Below, piece by piece: positions 6,377-13,263 of a stretch of DNA of 19,399 nucleotides. The translations under genes were made by a program, and so were the position numbers. The stretch comes from Vicinamibacteria bacterium (GTDB lineage: Bacteria > Acidobacteriota > Vicinamibacteria > Vicinamibacterales > UBA2999), in the NCBI GenBank assembly GCA_025938035.1, contig JAICQE010000074.1:1-19399 (forward strand). The letters are read 5' to 3'. The first letter of the stretch is position 1, and the number at the start of each line of letters is the position of its first letter. The notes under the pieces were generated by a model. That model was not told where the DNA came from, searched no databases, and worked only from the letters and a program-made list of their open reading frames with translations.

Positions 6377-7261
6377 ATGAGCACGCGACTCGAGGAGCAG
6401 ATCAGGGCCGACATCGTTGAAGCCGGACGCCGTATGTACAGCCGCGGCTACGTCGCGTCGAACGACGGCAATATCAGCGCCCGCCTCGACGACAAGCGGT
6501 TGATGACGACGCCGAAGAGCGTGTCGAAGGGGTTCATGACTCCCGACATGATGGTCGTCGTCGACTACGACGGCAACAAGGTCAGCGGCGACCGCGACGC
6601 TTCGTCGGAGCTGCCGATGCACCTCGAGATCTATCGCAACCGGCCGGACGTCAACGGCGTGGTCCACGCACACCCGCCCATCGCCACCGGATTTGCCGTT
6701 GCGGGCATCCCGCTCACACGTGCGGTACTGGCCGAAGTCATCACGACCCTCGGCAGCATTCCCATTGCGGAGTACGGAACCCCCTCGACCGCGGAGCTGC
6801 CGGAAGCGGTTCGAAAGTACATCAAAGCTCATGACGGGATGCTCCTGGCGAACCATGGTGCCGTGACGTGCGGGCCGTCGGTGATGGCGGCGTACTACAA
6901 GATGGAGACGATCGAGCACTTCGCGAAGATCAGTCTGGTGGCCCGCCTCCTCGGCCGCGAGAACCTGATCTCGCGCGAAGAGGTCGAACGGCTTCAAAGT
7001 CTGCGCGGGTACTACGGAATCGCCGCGCCCGCGCCGCTCTGTACCGATCCCAGCGCGCCGCAGGATGTCGACCAGTTTCTTTGTCAGGTGCTCGAGGCGC
7101 CCGAATCGGCGACCGAGCGCCTGGTTCCGGACGTCAGCCCACCGCTGCCCTCCGCGCTTCGCGCGATGGTCGACAGGCAGGCGGGCAGAGACGGTGAAAT
7201 TCGGCTAACATACGGCGAACTTACGGCCCTGATAGCCGACGCGATAAAACAACTGAAATAG
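6377..7261 (+). CDS. Class II aldolase (L-fuculose-phosphate aldolase type), probable BMC cargo
   Basis: Zinc aldolases of this family cleave fuculose/rhamnulose 1-phosphate-type substrates to DHAP and an aldehyde such as lactaldehyde. In the 294-residue product the FucA-type active site is complete: SNDGNIS (28-34), E78 in SSELPMH, H98 and H100 in HAHPP, and H160 in NHGAVT. FucA itself has about 215 residues. This protein carries an extra C-terminal region of roughly 75 residues: a Pro-rich linker (about 240-260) and a final amphipathic helix, [16 protein letters not shown] (279-294). That resembles a microcompartment encapsulation peptide. It is the first gene of the shell cluster, 40 bases before the BMC-H gene. 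Aldolases of this class are core enzymes of the planctomycete-type (PVM) BMC for fucose/rhamnose. The exact substrate here is not shown. ATG 6377 is assumed. Confidence 0.88.
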   Translation: MSTRLEEQIRADIVEAGRRMYSRGYVASNDGNISARLDDKRLMTTPKSVSKGFMTPDMMVVVDYDGNKVSGDRDASSELPMHLEIYRNRPDVNGVVHAHPPIATGFAVAGIPLTRAVLAEVITTLGSIPIAEYGTPSTAELPEAVRKYIKAHDGMLLANHGAVTCGPSVMAAYYKMETIEHFAKISLVARLLGRENLISREEVERLQSLRGYYGIAAPAPLCTDPSAPQDVDQFLCQVLEAPESATERLVPDVSPPLPSALRAMVDRQAGRDGEIRLTYGELTALIADAIKQLK

Positions 7262-7291
7262 CGAAAACAACCGGCATGGGGTCGGGAGCAC

Positions 7292-7296
7292 GAGGA
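7292..7296 (+). promoter_or_regulatory. Ribosome-binding site of the BMC-H gene
   Basis: GAGGA lies five bases before ATG 7302 and fixes that start. It is one of the few clear Shine-Dalgarno sites in the BMC cluster, which suits a shell protein needed in many copies. Confidence 0.6.
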
Positions 7297-7301
7297 CACG
7301 T

Positions 7302-7598
<297 letters not shown>

Positions 7599-7632
7599 TT
7601 TCCCCAACCGGATCCTCAGGTAGTCCCGCAGG

Positions 7633-7908
7633 ATGATTCTCGCGCGTGTCGTCGGTACCGTCGTGGCGACGCGGAAAGACCCGCGGCTGGTCAGCACCAA
7701 ACTGCTGGTCGCACGGCCGATGGACCCCCACGGAAAAGCTGAAGGCGCCTACCTCGTCGCCGTCGATACCGTTGATGCGGGGGTCGGCGAGACCGTGCTG
7801 ATCGTCAGCGGAAGCTCTGCGCGGATGGCGGCCGGAATGAAAGACTGCCCGGTGGACGCCGCGATCGTCGGCATCGTCGACGCCGTCGACGTATCGGCGG
7901 GCGACTGA
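7633..7908 (+). CDS. BMC-P pentameric shell protein, first copy (EutN/CcmL family)
   Basis: BMC-P proteins form pentamers that cap the vertices of microcompartment shells. This 91-residue product fits the EutN/CcmL domain: ILARVVGTVVATRKDPRL at the N-terminus, the central YLVAVDTVDAGVGETVLIVSGSSAR, and the C-terminal VDAAIVGIVDAVDV. ATG 7633 gives the standard family start; a possible AGGT at 7618-7621 is the only nearby Shine-Dalgarno. The stop overlaps the next BMC-P start (TGATG at 7906-7910), implying coupled translation. Of the three copies this and the third are most alike (both start ..LARVVGTVVAT.K and contain PVDAAI.GIVD). Confidence 0.96.
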   Translation: MILARVVGTVVATRKDPRLVSTKLLVARPMDPHGKAEGAYLVAVDTVDAGVGETVLIVSGSSARMAAGMKDCPVDAAIVGIVDAVDVSAGD

Positions 7909-8177
7909 TGCAGCTGGCAACGGTGATTGGCGATGTGGTCGTCACACGGAAGGACGACAACCTGCAGGGCCGGACGCTGCTGATCCTGCAGCCGATTGGC
8001 GCCGATGGGAAGCCCGCCGGGCGAACGCTCGTCGCCGTGGATGCCGTGGGTGCAGGGGTGGGCGAGACAGTGTTCTTCGTCCGCGGAAAGGAAGCGAGCT
8101 TTCCGTTCCACCCGGCTGAAGTGCCGGCGGATGCCGGAGTCGTTGGAATCGTGGACCACTGGGACGTCGAAACGTGA
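7908..8177 (+). CDS. BMC-P pentameric shell protein, second copy (divergent)
   Basis: This 89-residue EutN/CcmL-family protein begins MQLATVIGDVVVTRKDDNLQG and has the conserved VAVDAVGAGVGETVFFVRG core. It departs from its two neighbours in the later half: KEASFPFHPAEVPADAGVVGIVDHWDVET. Aromatic residues (FPFH, HWD) replace the small residues found in the other copies, and the PVDAAI motif is PADAGV. That suggests a different position or partner in the pentamer vertices, possibly a heteromer; this is inference. The ATG overlaps the stop of the first copy, and the stop overlaps the GTG start of the third copy (GTGA at 8174-8177). The three therefore form one translationally coupled block. Confidence 0.95.
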   Translation: MQLATVIGDVVVTRKDDNLQGRTLLILQPIGADGKPAGRTLVAVDAVGAGVGETVFFVRGKEASFPFHPAEVPADAGVVGIVDHWDVET

Positions 8178-8476
8178 CGCTCGCACGCGTCGTCGGGACG
8201 GTCGTGGCGACACAGAAGCACCGGAAGTTCGAGGGGGCAAAGCTTCTGCTCGTCCAGCCGCTCACGCTCGACGACGCACCCCGCGGCGTTGTGCTGCTGG
8301 CGGTCGATGCGGTCGGGGCGGGAGTGAACGAAAAGGTTCTCGTCGTGATCGAAGGTCGGGCCGCTGCCGAGGCGGTGGGCCGAAAGGGTACGCCGGTGGA
8401 CGCGGCGATAATTGGTATCGTCGATCGCGTGGATATCGATGATCGTGGAATCCGGCTTCAGCCGGATAACCGTTGA
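8174..8476 (+). CDS. BMC-P pentameric shell protein, third copy, with a repeat-encoded tail
   Basis: This 100-residue EutN/CcmL-family protein runs TLARVVGTVVATQKHRKFEG, VLLAVDAVGAGVNEKVLVVIEG and PVDAAIIGIVDRVDID. It starts at GTG 8174, overlapping the previous stop by four bases. The last nine residues, GIRLQPDNR, are absent from the other two copies. They are encoded by a REP-like palindrome at 8445-8467 (I-R-L-Q-P-D comes from the palindrome itself). The repeat may have displaced the original stop and lengthened the C-terminus. Whether the tail affects assembly is unknown. The stop overlaps the ATG of the next small gene (TGATG at 8474-8478). Confidence 0.95.
   Translation: MTLARVVGTVVATQKHRKFEGAKLLLVQPLTLDDAPRGVVLLAVDAVGAGVNEKVLVVIEGRAAAEAVGRKGTPVDAAIIGIVDRVDIDDRGIRLQPDNR
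8445..8467 (+). repeat. REP-like palindrome at the 3' end of the third BMC-P gene
   Basis: GTGGAA (8445-8450) is followed by TCCGGC, TTCA, GCCGGA and T. The arms are perfect (ATCCGGC/GCCGGAT counting flanks), with the same TTCA loop and spacing as the other copies; the tag is GTGG rather than GTAG. It is translated in frame and lies nine bases before the start of the downstream small gene, so a hairpin here could influence that start. Confidence 0.75.
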
Positions 8477-8703
8477 TGGACGAGCAGGAACTGCGCTCCA
8501 TCGTCCGTGATGCGATAGCTCGACACGCGGCGAATCTGCAGATCAATCCACTTCAGGCTCAGATGCCGGCCAGCATCGCGCGTCAGCACGCCAGCCATGC
8601 GCTCTTCCCGGTGCCGGCGGGGTCGGATACTGGCGGTGCGTGCGTGATCGAGCCTGCGGTGCCGTGCAACCACTGTGGCTATTGCAAGTCGTACGGCCAT
8701 TGA
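8476..8703 (+). CDS. 75-aa putative BMC cargo: encapsulation-peptide-like N-terminus plus Cys cluster
   Basis: I do not recognise a named family. Residues 1-18, MDEQELRSIVRDAIARHA, form an amphipathic helix with the hydrophobic spacing seen in BMC encapsulation peptides such as those of PduP and PduD. A flexible Gln/Ala/Pro linker (about 20-50) follows. The C-terminus holds four cysteines, C56, C64, C67 and C70, in the pattern C-x7-C-x2-C-x2-C inside CNHCGYCKSYGH, with His66 and His75 nearby. This could bind an iron-sulfur cluster, zinc or another metal. ATG 8476 overlaps the stop of the third BMC-P gene. A TTG one codon earlier is possible but less likely. Tight coupling to shell genes, the targeting-like helix and the Cys cluster suggest an encapsulated redox or metal protein; that role is inference. 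Confidence 0.75.
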   Translation: MDEQELRSIVRDAIARHAANLQINPLQAQMPASIARQHASHALFPVPAGSDTGGACVIEPAVPCNHCGYCKSYGH

Positions 8704-8707
8704 TGAA

Positions 8708-8733
8708 AGGCCGACCTAAAGGTCGGCCTCTAC
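8708..8733 (-). repeat. REP-like palindrome between the Cys-rich gene and the dehydrogenase
   Basis: The palindrome is AGGCCGACCT/AGGTCGGCCT with two central bases (8708-8729). Read on the minus strand it is GTAGAG, GCCGACC, TTTA, GGTCGGC, the same tag-arm-loop-arm order as the other copies. It ends one base before the dehydrogenase ATG and replaces any ribosome-binding site. No T-tract follows, so it is not a typical terminator. Confidence 0.85.
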
Positions 8734-8734
8734 C

Positions 8735-9673
8735 ATGTCCAAGCCCAAAGTCCTTCTGACTCGCAGAATTCCGTCTTCCGCGCTGGCGACGCTCGAGGCC
8801 GCATGCGACGTCGATCGCAACGACGGCAGTCAGCTGTCGCCTGAGCAGCTGAAGACCCGCCTCGCCGACAAGGCAGGCGTGGTGTGTCTGCTGACGGACA
8901 TGTTCACGGCCGACGTGATGGATGCCGCGCCCCGGCTGAAGGTGATCGCCAACGTGGCGGTCGGCTACAACAACATCGACGTCCCGGCGGCGACTGCACG
9001 CGGCATCGTCGTCACCAACACCCCCGAAGTGCTGACCGAAGCAACCGCCGACCTCGCCTGGGCGCTCATCATGGACATCACCCGCCGTGTGAGCGAAGGC
9101 GATCGTCTGATCCGTCGTGGCGGCTGGAAGGGCTGGGCGCTGGACTTCATGCTCGGCAACGAACTGAGCGGCAAGACGCTGGGCATCATCGGCTACGGCC
9201 GGATTGGGCAAGCCGTGGCCGCGCGGGCGGTGCCGTTCGGGTTGCGCGTGATCCACTCGGACGTGCAGGCGGTGCCCGGCAGCGGCGCGATCCCTGTCGA
9301 TCGGCTGCTGGCGACGTCGGACATCGTCAGCATCCATTGTCCGCTCACCCCCGAGACGCGGCACATGATCAACCAGGCGGCGCTGGCGCGGATGAAGCGC
9401 TCTGCCTACCTGATCAACACGTCGCGCGGCCCGGTCGTCGACGAAGCGGCGCTCGCCTGGGCGTTGAAGAACGGGATCATTTCCGGCGCTGCGCTCGACG
9501 TGTACGAAGAGGAGCCGAATGTTCATCCCGATCTGTTGACTCTGGAGAACGTCGTCCTCACACCGCACCTGGGCAGCGCCACGACCGAGACGAGAACGGC
9601 GATGGCTGATCTCGCGGTACGTAATGCCATTGCCGTGCTGACCGGGCAATCCGCCTTGACGCCGGTGTCGTGA
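8735..9673 (+). CDS. D-2-hydroxyacid dehydrogenase (glyoxylate/hydroxypyruvate reductase type)
   Basis: Enzymes of this family reduce 2-oxoacids such as glyoxylate or hydroxypyruvate with NAD(P)H. The 312-residue product has the substrate-domain motif VAVGYNNIDV (about 75-84) and the Rossmann motif GYGRIGQ (153-159). The catalytic triad is R231 (NTSRGPVVDE), E260 (DVYEEEP) and H278 (TPHLGSAT). Length and motif spacing match GyaR-type D-glycerate dehydrogenases. The start is ATG 8735, directly after a palindrome and without a Shine-Dalgarno. The stop overlaps the nth start (GTGA at 9670-9673). It follows the BMC cluster, but its N-terminus (MSKPKVLLTRRIP) does not look like an encapsulation peptide. 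A role with the shell is possible, not shown. The substrate is uncertain. Confidence 0.92.
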   Translation: MSKPKVLLTRRIPSSALATLEAACDVDRNDGSQLSPEQLKTRLADKAGVVCLLTDMFTADVMDAAPRLKVIANVAVGYNNIDVPAATARGIVVTNTPEVLTEATADLAWALIMDITRRVSEGDRLIRRGGWKGWALDFMLGNELSGKTLGIIGYGRIGQAVAARAVPFGLRVIHSDVQAVPGSGAIPVDRLLATSDIVSIHCPLTPETRHMINQAALARMKRSAYLINTSRGPVVDEAALAWALKNGIISGAALDVYEEEPNVHPDLLTLENVVLTPHLGSATTETRTAMADLAVRNAIAVLTGQSALTPVS

Positions 9674-10368
9674 CGGGCAGCCGTCCCCCGGGCGCGCCGC
9701 GCCGCGTCGATCGGATCATGCGCACGCTGGGGCGCGCAATCACCGGACTCGATCGGCCTGCGGTCGAGAAGATTTCCGCGGAACAGGCCGAGGAGCCGTT
9801 TCAGATTCTGATTGCGACGCTGCTCTCCGCGCGCACGCAGGACGCCACGACCCACGCCGCGTCGACACGGTTGTTCAAGCGGGCCCGGACGCCGCGGGCG
9901 GTGGCGGCGCTGCCGGTAAGGGAGATCGAGCGCCTGATCTATCCGGTCAGCTTCTATCGGAACAAGGCGCGGCACGTAAAGGCGTGCGGCGAGATGCTCG
10001 TCTCCAGGTTTGGCGGACGAGTTCCGCAGACGATGGATGAGCTCGTGACGCTGCCGGGCGTTGGCCGGAAAACGGCAAATCTGGTGATGATTCTCGCCTT
10101 CCGGAGCCGCGGCAGCATCTGCGTGGATACCCACGTGCACCGGATATCGAACCGCCTTGGATGGGTGCGGACGACCGCGCCGGAAGAGACGGAACACGCG
10201 TTATATCAAGCTGCGCCCCGGCGGTGGTGGCCGCACATCAATCTGTATCTCGTGACGTGGGGGCAGAACGTGTGTCGCCCGATCGGTCCCCGCTGTGGAG
10301 TGTGTGCGATTGCGGGGGAATGCCCCCGGATCGGTGTTCGGGGGAAATCCGGCGATATATTGGTGTGA
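9670..10368 (+). CDS. nth: Endonuclease III (DNA glycosylase/AP lyase)
   Basis: Nth removes oxidised pyrimidines from DNA and nicks the abasic site. The 232-residue product has the helix-hairpin-helix LPGVGRKTANLV with catalytic lysine K134. D153 lies in VDTHVHRISNRLG. The C-terminal [4Fe-4S] loop is C202-x6-C209-x2-C212-x5-C218, the exact E. coli spacing. The N-terminus is about 15 residues longer than E. coli Nth. GTG 9670 overlaps the dehydrogenase stop by four bases, so the gene is probably translated from the same message. A later start is possible because the first residues (TGSRPPGAPRR) are not conserved. This is a housekeeping repair gene, with no sign of damage. Confidence 0.96.
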   Translation: MTGSRPPGAPRRVDRIMRTLGRAITGLDRPAVEKISAEQAEEPFQILIATLLSARTQDATTHAASTRLFKRARTPRAVAALPVREIERLIYPVSFYRNKARHVKACGEMLVSRFGGRVPQTMDELVTLPGVGRKTANLVMILAFRSRGSICVDTHVHRISNRLGWVRTTAPEETEHALYQAAPRRWWPHINLYLVTWGQNVCRPIGPRCGVCAIAGECPRIGVRGKSGDILV

Positions 10369-10371
10369 ATC

Positions 10372-10378
10372 AAGGAGG
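10372..10378 (+). promoter_or_regulatory. Strong ribosome-binding site of the cyclophilin gene
   Basis: AAGGAGG lies four bases before ATG 10383, just after the nth stop. It decides the start of the cyclophilin gene over the long open frame upstream and is the strongest Shine-Dalgarno in the window. Confidence 0.8.
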
Positions 10379-10382
10379 CTTC

Positions 10383-10970
10383 ATGCGACGGGTTATCAGC
10401 ATCGCGATGATCGCCGCGCTCGGGGCCGTTGCCGGCCTGGGTGCCCAGACCGCCGGGCGCGGCGGCGCGAAAGCCGCGCTGCCCGTCGTTGTGTTCGAGA
10501 CGGCCAAGGGATCGTTCGAGGTCGAGTTCTACCCTACTGAGGCCCCGAAGTCGGTCGAGCACATCCTCGCGCTCGTGCGCCGGAACTTCTATAACGGGCT
10601 GCGCGTGCACCGGGTCGTCGAGGGATTCGTCGTGCAGTTCGGCGACCCGCTGACCCGCGACATGACCAAGAAGGCGAACTGGGGCAGCGGCGGAAGTGGA
10701 AGGACGATCGGTGTCGCCGAGATCAGTCCCAAGCGTCCCCATAAGCTCGGGGCGGTAGCACTTGCGTATGCCAGCCGCGGTGGCCCGACCAGCGCTGACA
10801 GCCAACTCTACGTCTGTCTGAACGGGCCGGCGCGGTACTCGGCAATCGAAGGCGATTACGCCGTGATCGGTCAGGTCGTTTCCGGAATGGACGTCGTCCA
10901 GCAGCTGAAAGAACTCGACATCATCAAACGAGCGTCCGTAAAGGGACCCTCGCCCGCCGCGAAGAAGTAA
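10383..10970 (+). CDS. Secreted cyclophilin-type peptidyl-prolyl cis-trans isomerase
   Basis: Cyclophilins catalyse cis-trans isomerisation of X-Pro bonds. The 195-residue product begins with a signal peptide (MRRVISIAMIAALGAVAGLGA, probable cleavage after A21), so it should act outside the cytoplasm. The cyclophilin domain follows from about residue 34. It includes VVFETAKGSFEVEFYPTEAPKSVEH, FYNGLRVHRVVEGFVVQFGDP (catalytic arginine R77) and later GPTSADSQLYVCL and YAVIGQVVSGMDVV. QFGDP stands where QGGDP is usual. The C-terminal Lys-rich end (PSPAAKK) overlaps the convergent DUF72 gene by 47 bases. The start is set by the strong AAGGAGG site. Confidence 0.94.
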   Translation: MRRVISIAMIAALGAVAGLGAQTAGRGGAKAALPVVVFETAKGSFEVEFYPTEAPKSVEHILALVRRNFYNGLRVHRVVEGFVVQFGDPLTRDMTKKANWGSGGSGRTIGVAEISPKRPHKLGAVALAYASRGGPTSADSQLYVCLNGPARYSAIEGDYAVIGQVVSGMDVVQQLKELDIIKRASVKGPSPAAKK

Positions 10971-11907
10971 CCAGCTTCGCGATCTCCGGGTAGCGATCGA
11001 TCAGCTCCGGCGGATACTCGCCGTCGATCGGCTGGCCGACCTGTGCCTTCAGCATGACGGCGTTGACGACCGACTTCGACGAGAAGTGGTTGTTCGTATA
11101 CAGGTACGACTTCCTGACGAGTTCGTTCGCCGCCGTGGCGATCTCGGAGAACTCGCTCAGTTCGCCGGCCGAGTACAGATAGTTGTAGCGGTCTTCGCTT
11201 TTTTCATGACGCCACCACGCCGCCGCGTTCCGGCCGTGCAGGCGCATGTAGTAGAAGCTGCTGACGTTCGGCAGGTAATTCTGCCGAATCGAAAAACGAA
11301 ACTTCGGTTCGTCGATCTGCACGAGCGCGGCGCCGAAGGCGTTCAGCATCGACAGGGTGTCGCCGAGGGCGTCGCTCCAGCTTTTGTGGCGCAGTTCGAC
11401 GGCAACCGGGTAGCCGTCAAACGCCCGCAGCAGATGGGCGAGGTAGTCGCGCGACGCCTGCGAATCCTTGAAGCTTGGCGGAAACTGCGCCAGCAACGCT
11501 CCGAGGCGCCCGTTCTCGGCGAGCGGATCGATGCCGCGTCGGAACTCGTCGATATCGCTCTGCGTCACCTGCGCGAGGAGATCGAGGAACGTCCCTTCGA
11601 CGCCAGGCGCCCGCTTCGCCGCCGCATCTCTGAACATCGAGGGATGCGTGAACTTCTGGTACAGCTTTACGGAAAAATCGAAGCCGGGACGCGTGCGTTC
11701 GACCCAGGTGCGAGCGACCTCGGCGCGCGGCTGCCCGTAGAAAGTGGAATTCACCTCGACGGTATCGAAGTGCTCCGCATAGAAGCGAAGCTCGTCGAAG
11801 TCCCGCGTTCCGTCACGCTTCGACCGCGTCGCCGGGTAGAACAGGCCGTTCCACGTGCCTTTTCCCGTCGGATAGCTCCACCCCGACGTGCCTATGAGGA
11901 GCGCCAT
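10924..11907 (-). CDS. DUF72 (YecE-like) family protein
   Basis: This 327-residue protein belongs to the YecE/DUF72 family of TIM-barrel proteins, whose biochemical role is not established. Family marks are LLIGTSGWSYP at the N-terminus, FDTVEVNSTFYGQP (about 47-60), FSVKLYQKFTH, LLAQFPPSF, VAVELRHKSW, and YYMRLHGR with a later YLYTNNHF. The length is typical or slightly long. It is the only minus-strand gene in the middle of the window. It converges on the cyclophilin gene with a 47-base overlap of coding ends, and diverges from queE with only six bases between assumed starts. The ATG at 11907 follows the family N-terminus. I assign no function. Confidence 0.92.
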   Translation of the reverse strand: MALLIGTSGWSYPTGKGTWNGLFYPATRSKRDGTRDFDELRFYAEHFDTVEVNSTFYGQPRAEVARTWVERTRPGFDFSVKLYQKFTHPSMFRDAAAKRAPGVEGTFLDLLAQVTQSDIDEFRRGIDPLAENGRLGALLAQFPPSFKDSQASRDYLAHLLRAFDGYPVAVELRHKSWSDALGDTLSMLNAFGAALVQIDEPKFRFSIRQNYLPNVSSFYYMRLHGRNAAAWWRHEKSEDRYNYLYSAGELSEFSEIATAANELVRKSYLYTNNHFSSKSVVNAVMLKAQVGQPIDGEYPPELIDRYPEIAKLVTSSRRARVPLRTLV

Positions 11908-11913
11908 AGGTCA

Positions 11914-12570
11914 TTGATAATAAAAGGATTGGTCACGATCAACGAGATCTTCTACTCGGTCCAGGGCGAGTCCACGTATGCGGGACGGCCGTGTGTCTTC
12001 GTACGTCTGACGGCCTGTGACCTGCGATGCTCCTGGTGCGACACACCGTACGCGTTCCATGAGGGCAGAAAACGCGACCTCGCCGACGTCCTGGCCGAGG
12101 TGGAGCGATACGACTGCCCGCTCGTGGAAGTAACCGGGGGCGAGCCGCTCCTGCAGGAAGACGTTTACCCGCTGATGAGCGAGCTGCTGGCGCGCGGCAA
12201 AACGGTCCTGCTGGAGACGGGCGGCCATCGCAGCACGGCGCGCGTGCCTGATCCGGTAGTCACCATTCTCGACATCAAGTGTCCGGGCAGTGGCGAAGCG
12301 GAGCGCATGGATTGGGAGAACCTCGACCGCCTGCGGCCGCGCGACGAGGTGAAGTTCGTGATCAACGATCGCGTCGATTACGAATACGCCCGCGATGCCA
12401 TCGTTCGCTATCGCATCGGCGAACGAGCCGCGGCCGTTCACATGTCACCGGTCCATGGCGTGATGGACCCGAAGACGCTGTCAGAGTGGGTGCTGGCGGA
12501 CAGGCTCCCGGTGCGTGTCCAGCTGCAGATTCACAAGTACATCTGGCCGGCCGACACACGTGGTGTCTAG
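11914..12570 (+). CDS. queE: 7-carboxy-7-deazaguanine synthase (radical SAM)
   Basis: QueE rearranges 6-carboxy-tetrahydropterin to 7-carboxy-7-deazaguanine, on the route to preQ0 and queuosine. The product contains [12 protein letters not shown] and the cluster motif C35-x3-C39-x2-C42 in [15 protein letters not shown]. It also has the VTGGEPLLQ glycine motif and a C-terminal [11 protein letters not shown]. Length is about 218 residues. The start is uncertain. TTG 11914 gives [15 protein letters not shown], with weak AGG and more distant GAGGAG sites upstream. TTG 11929 gives [10 protein letters not shown], closer to the family but with AAGGA too near. No ATG or GTG is suitably placed. queC follows and overlaps by eight bases, forming a preQ0 pair; queD and folE are not in the window. 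Confidence 0.93.
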   Translation: MIIKGLVTINEIFYSVQGESTYAGRPCVFVRLTACDLRCSWCDTPYAFHEGRKRDLADVLAEVERYDCPLVEVTGGEPLLQEDVYPLMSELLARGKTVLLETGGHRSTARVPDPVVTILDIKCPGSGEAERMDWENLDRLRPRDEVKFVINDRVDYEYARDAIVRYRIGERAAAVHMSPVHGVMDPKTLSEWVLADRLPVRVQLQIHKYIWPADTRGV

Positions 12571-13258
12571 GCAGCCGCAGGAGCAGGCGGCAGCGGTTCT
12601 GCTGCTCAGCGGCGGTCTTGATTCGTACACGGCCGGGGCGATTGCGTGCCAGGAAGGTTTTTCCCTGCATGCGCTGACGGTCCGATACGGCCAACGGCAC
12701 GTCCGCGAACTCGAGTCGGCGCGGGCCGTTGCCGCTGCGCTGCGTGTGGTCAGGCACGTCGAGCTCGACGTCGATCTGTCGGTGTTCGGCGGATCGTCGC
12801 TGACAACGGACGCGCCGGTTCCGAAGGACCGGCGGATCGATGCCGCCGACATCCCGTCCACCTACGTGCCGGCGCGGAACACCGTCTTCCTGGCGCTGGC
12901 GCTCGGATGGGCCGAGGTGCTCGGAGCCCATGACCTCGTCATCGGTGTCAACGCCCTCGATTACTCGGGATATCCGGATTGCCGCCCCGAGTACGTCGCG
13001 GCGTTCGAACACCTCGCCGCCCTGGCGACTGCTCGAGGCGTGAGCGGCGAGAGGTTTCGGATCCATGCTCCACTGCAGCATCTGACGAAGGCCGACATCA
13101 TCCGCCGGGGCATCGCGCTGGGCCTCGACTACGGTCTGACGCACAGTTGCTACGATCCTGATTCGGACGGGCGGCCGTGCGGGCGCTGCGACAGCTGTCT
13201 CCTGCGCGCGGCCGGTTTCGCGGAGGCTGGCGTGATCGACCCGATCGTCACGCGGTAA
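12563..13258 (+). CDS. queC: 7-cyano-7-deazaguanine (preQ0) synthase
   Basis: QueC uses ATP and ammonia to turn 7-carboxy-7-deazaguanine into preQ0. The 231-residue product shows the PP-loop SGGLDS (16-21), LTVRYGQRH, the VPARNT block (102-107) and [19 protein letters not shown]. The zinc-binding cysteines are C196, C206, C209 and C212 in HSCYDPD...CGRCDSC. GTG 12563 overlaps the queE end by eight bases; GTG 12560 is an equal alternative. No clear Shine-Dalgarno is seen, so translation is probably coupled to queE. preQ0 can feed queuosine in tRNA or deazaguanine DNA modification, but nothing in the window suggests the latter. A kinase gene follows after five bases. Confidence 0.95.
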   Translation: MSRQPQEQAAAVLLLSGGLDSYTAGAIACQEGFSLHALTVRYGQRHVRELESARAVAAALRVVRHVELDVDLSVFGGSSLTTDAPVPKDRRIDAADIPSTYVPARNTVFLALALGWAEVLGAHDLVIGVNALDYSGYPDCRPEYVAAFEHLAALATARGVSGERFRIHAPLQHLTKADIIRRGIALGLDYGLTHSCYDPDSDGRPCGRCDSCLLRAAGFAEAGVIDPIVTR

Positions 13259-13263
13259 TTCCG

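Noticed and set aside
8708..8733. Intrinsic terminator after the BMC genes
   Set aside because: The hairpin is strong but no T-run follows it and it sits on the next start codon; it fits the REP-like family better.
8543..9649. Long minus-strand open frame (368 codons) opposite the dehydrogenase
   Set aside because: It is Arg/His/Gly-rich with no recognisable motif and exactly shadows a gene with a full catalytic signature; expected in GC-rich DNA.
11086..11913. Open frame running from inside DUF72 into queE, suggesting a longer queE
   Set aside because: The upstream part is antisense to the DUF72 gene and lacks family sequence; QueE homology begins at INEIFYS.
12515..12562. queC starting at an upstream in-frame ATG at 12515
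   Set aside because: It would place 16 extra non-family residues deep inside queE; GTG 12563 or 12560 gives the normal distance to the PP-loop.
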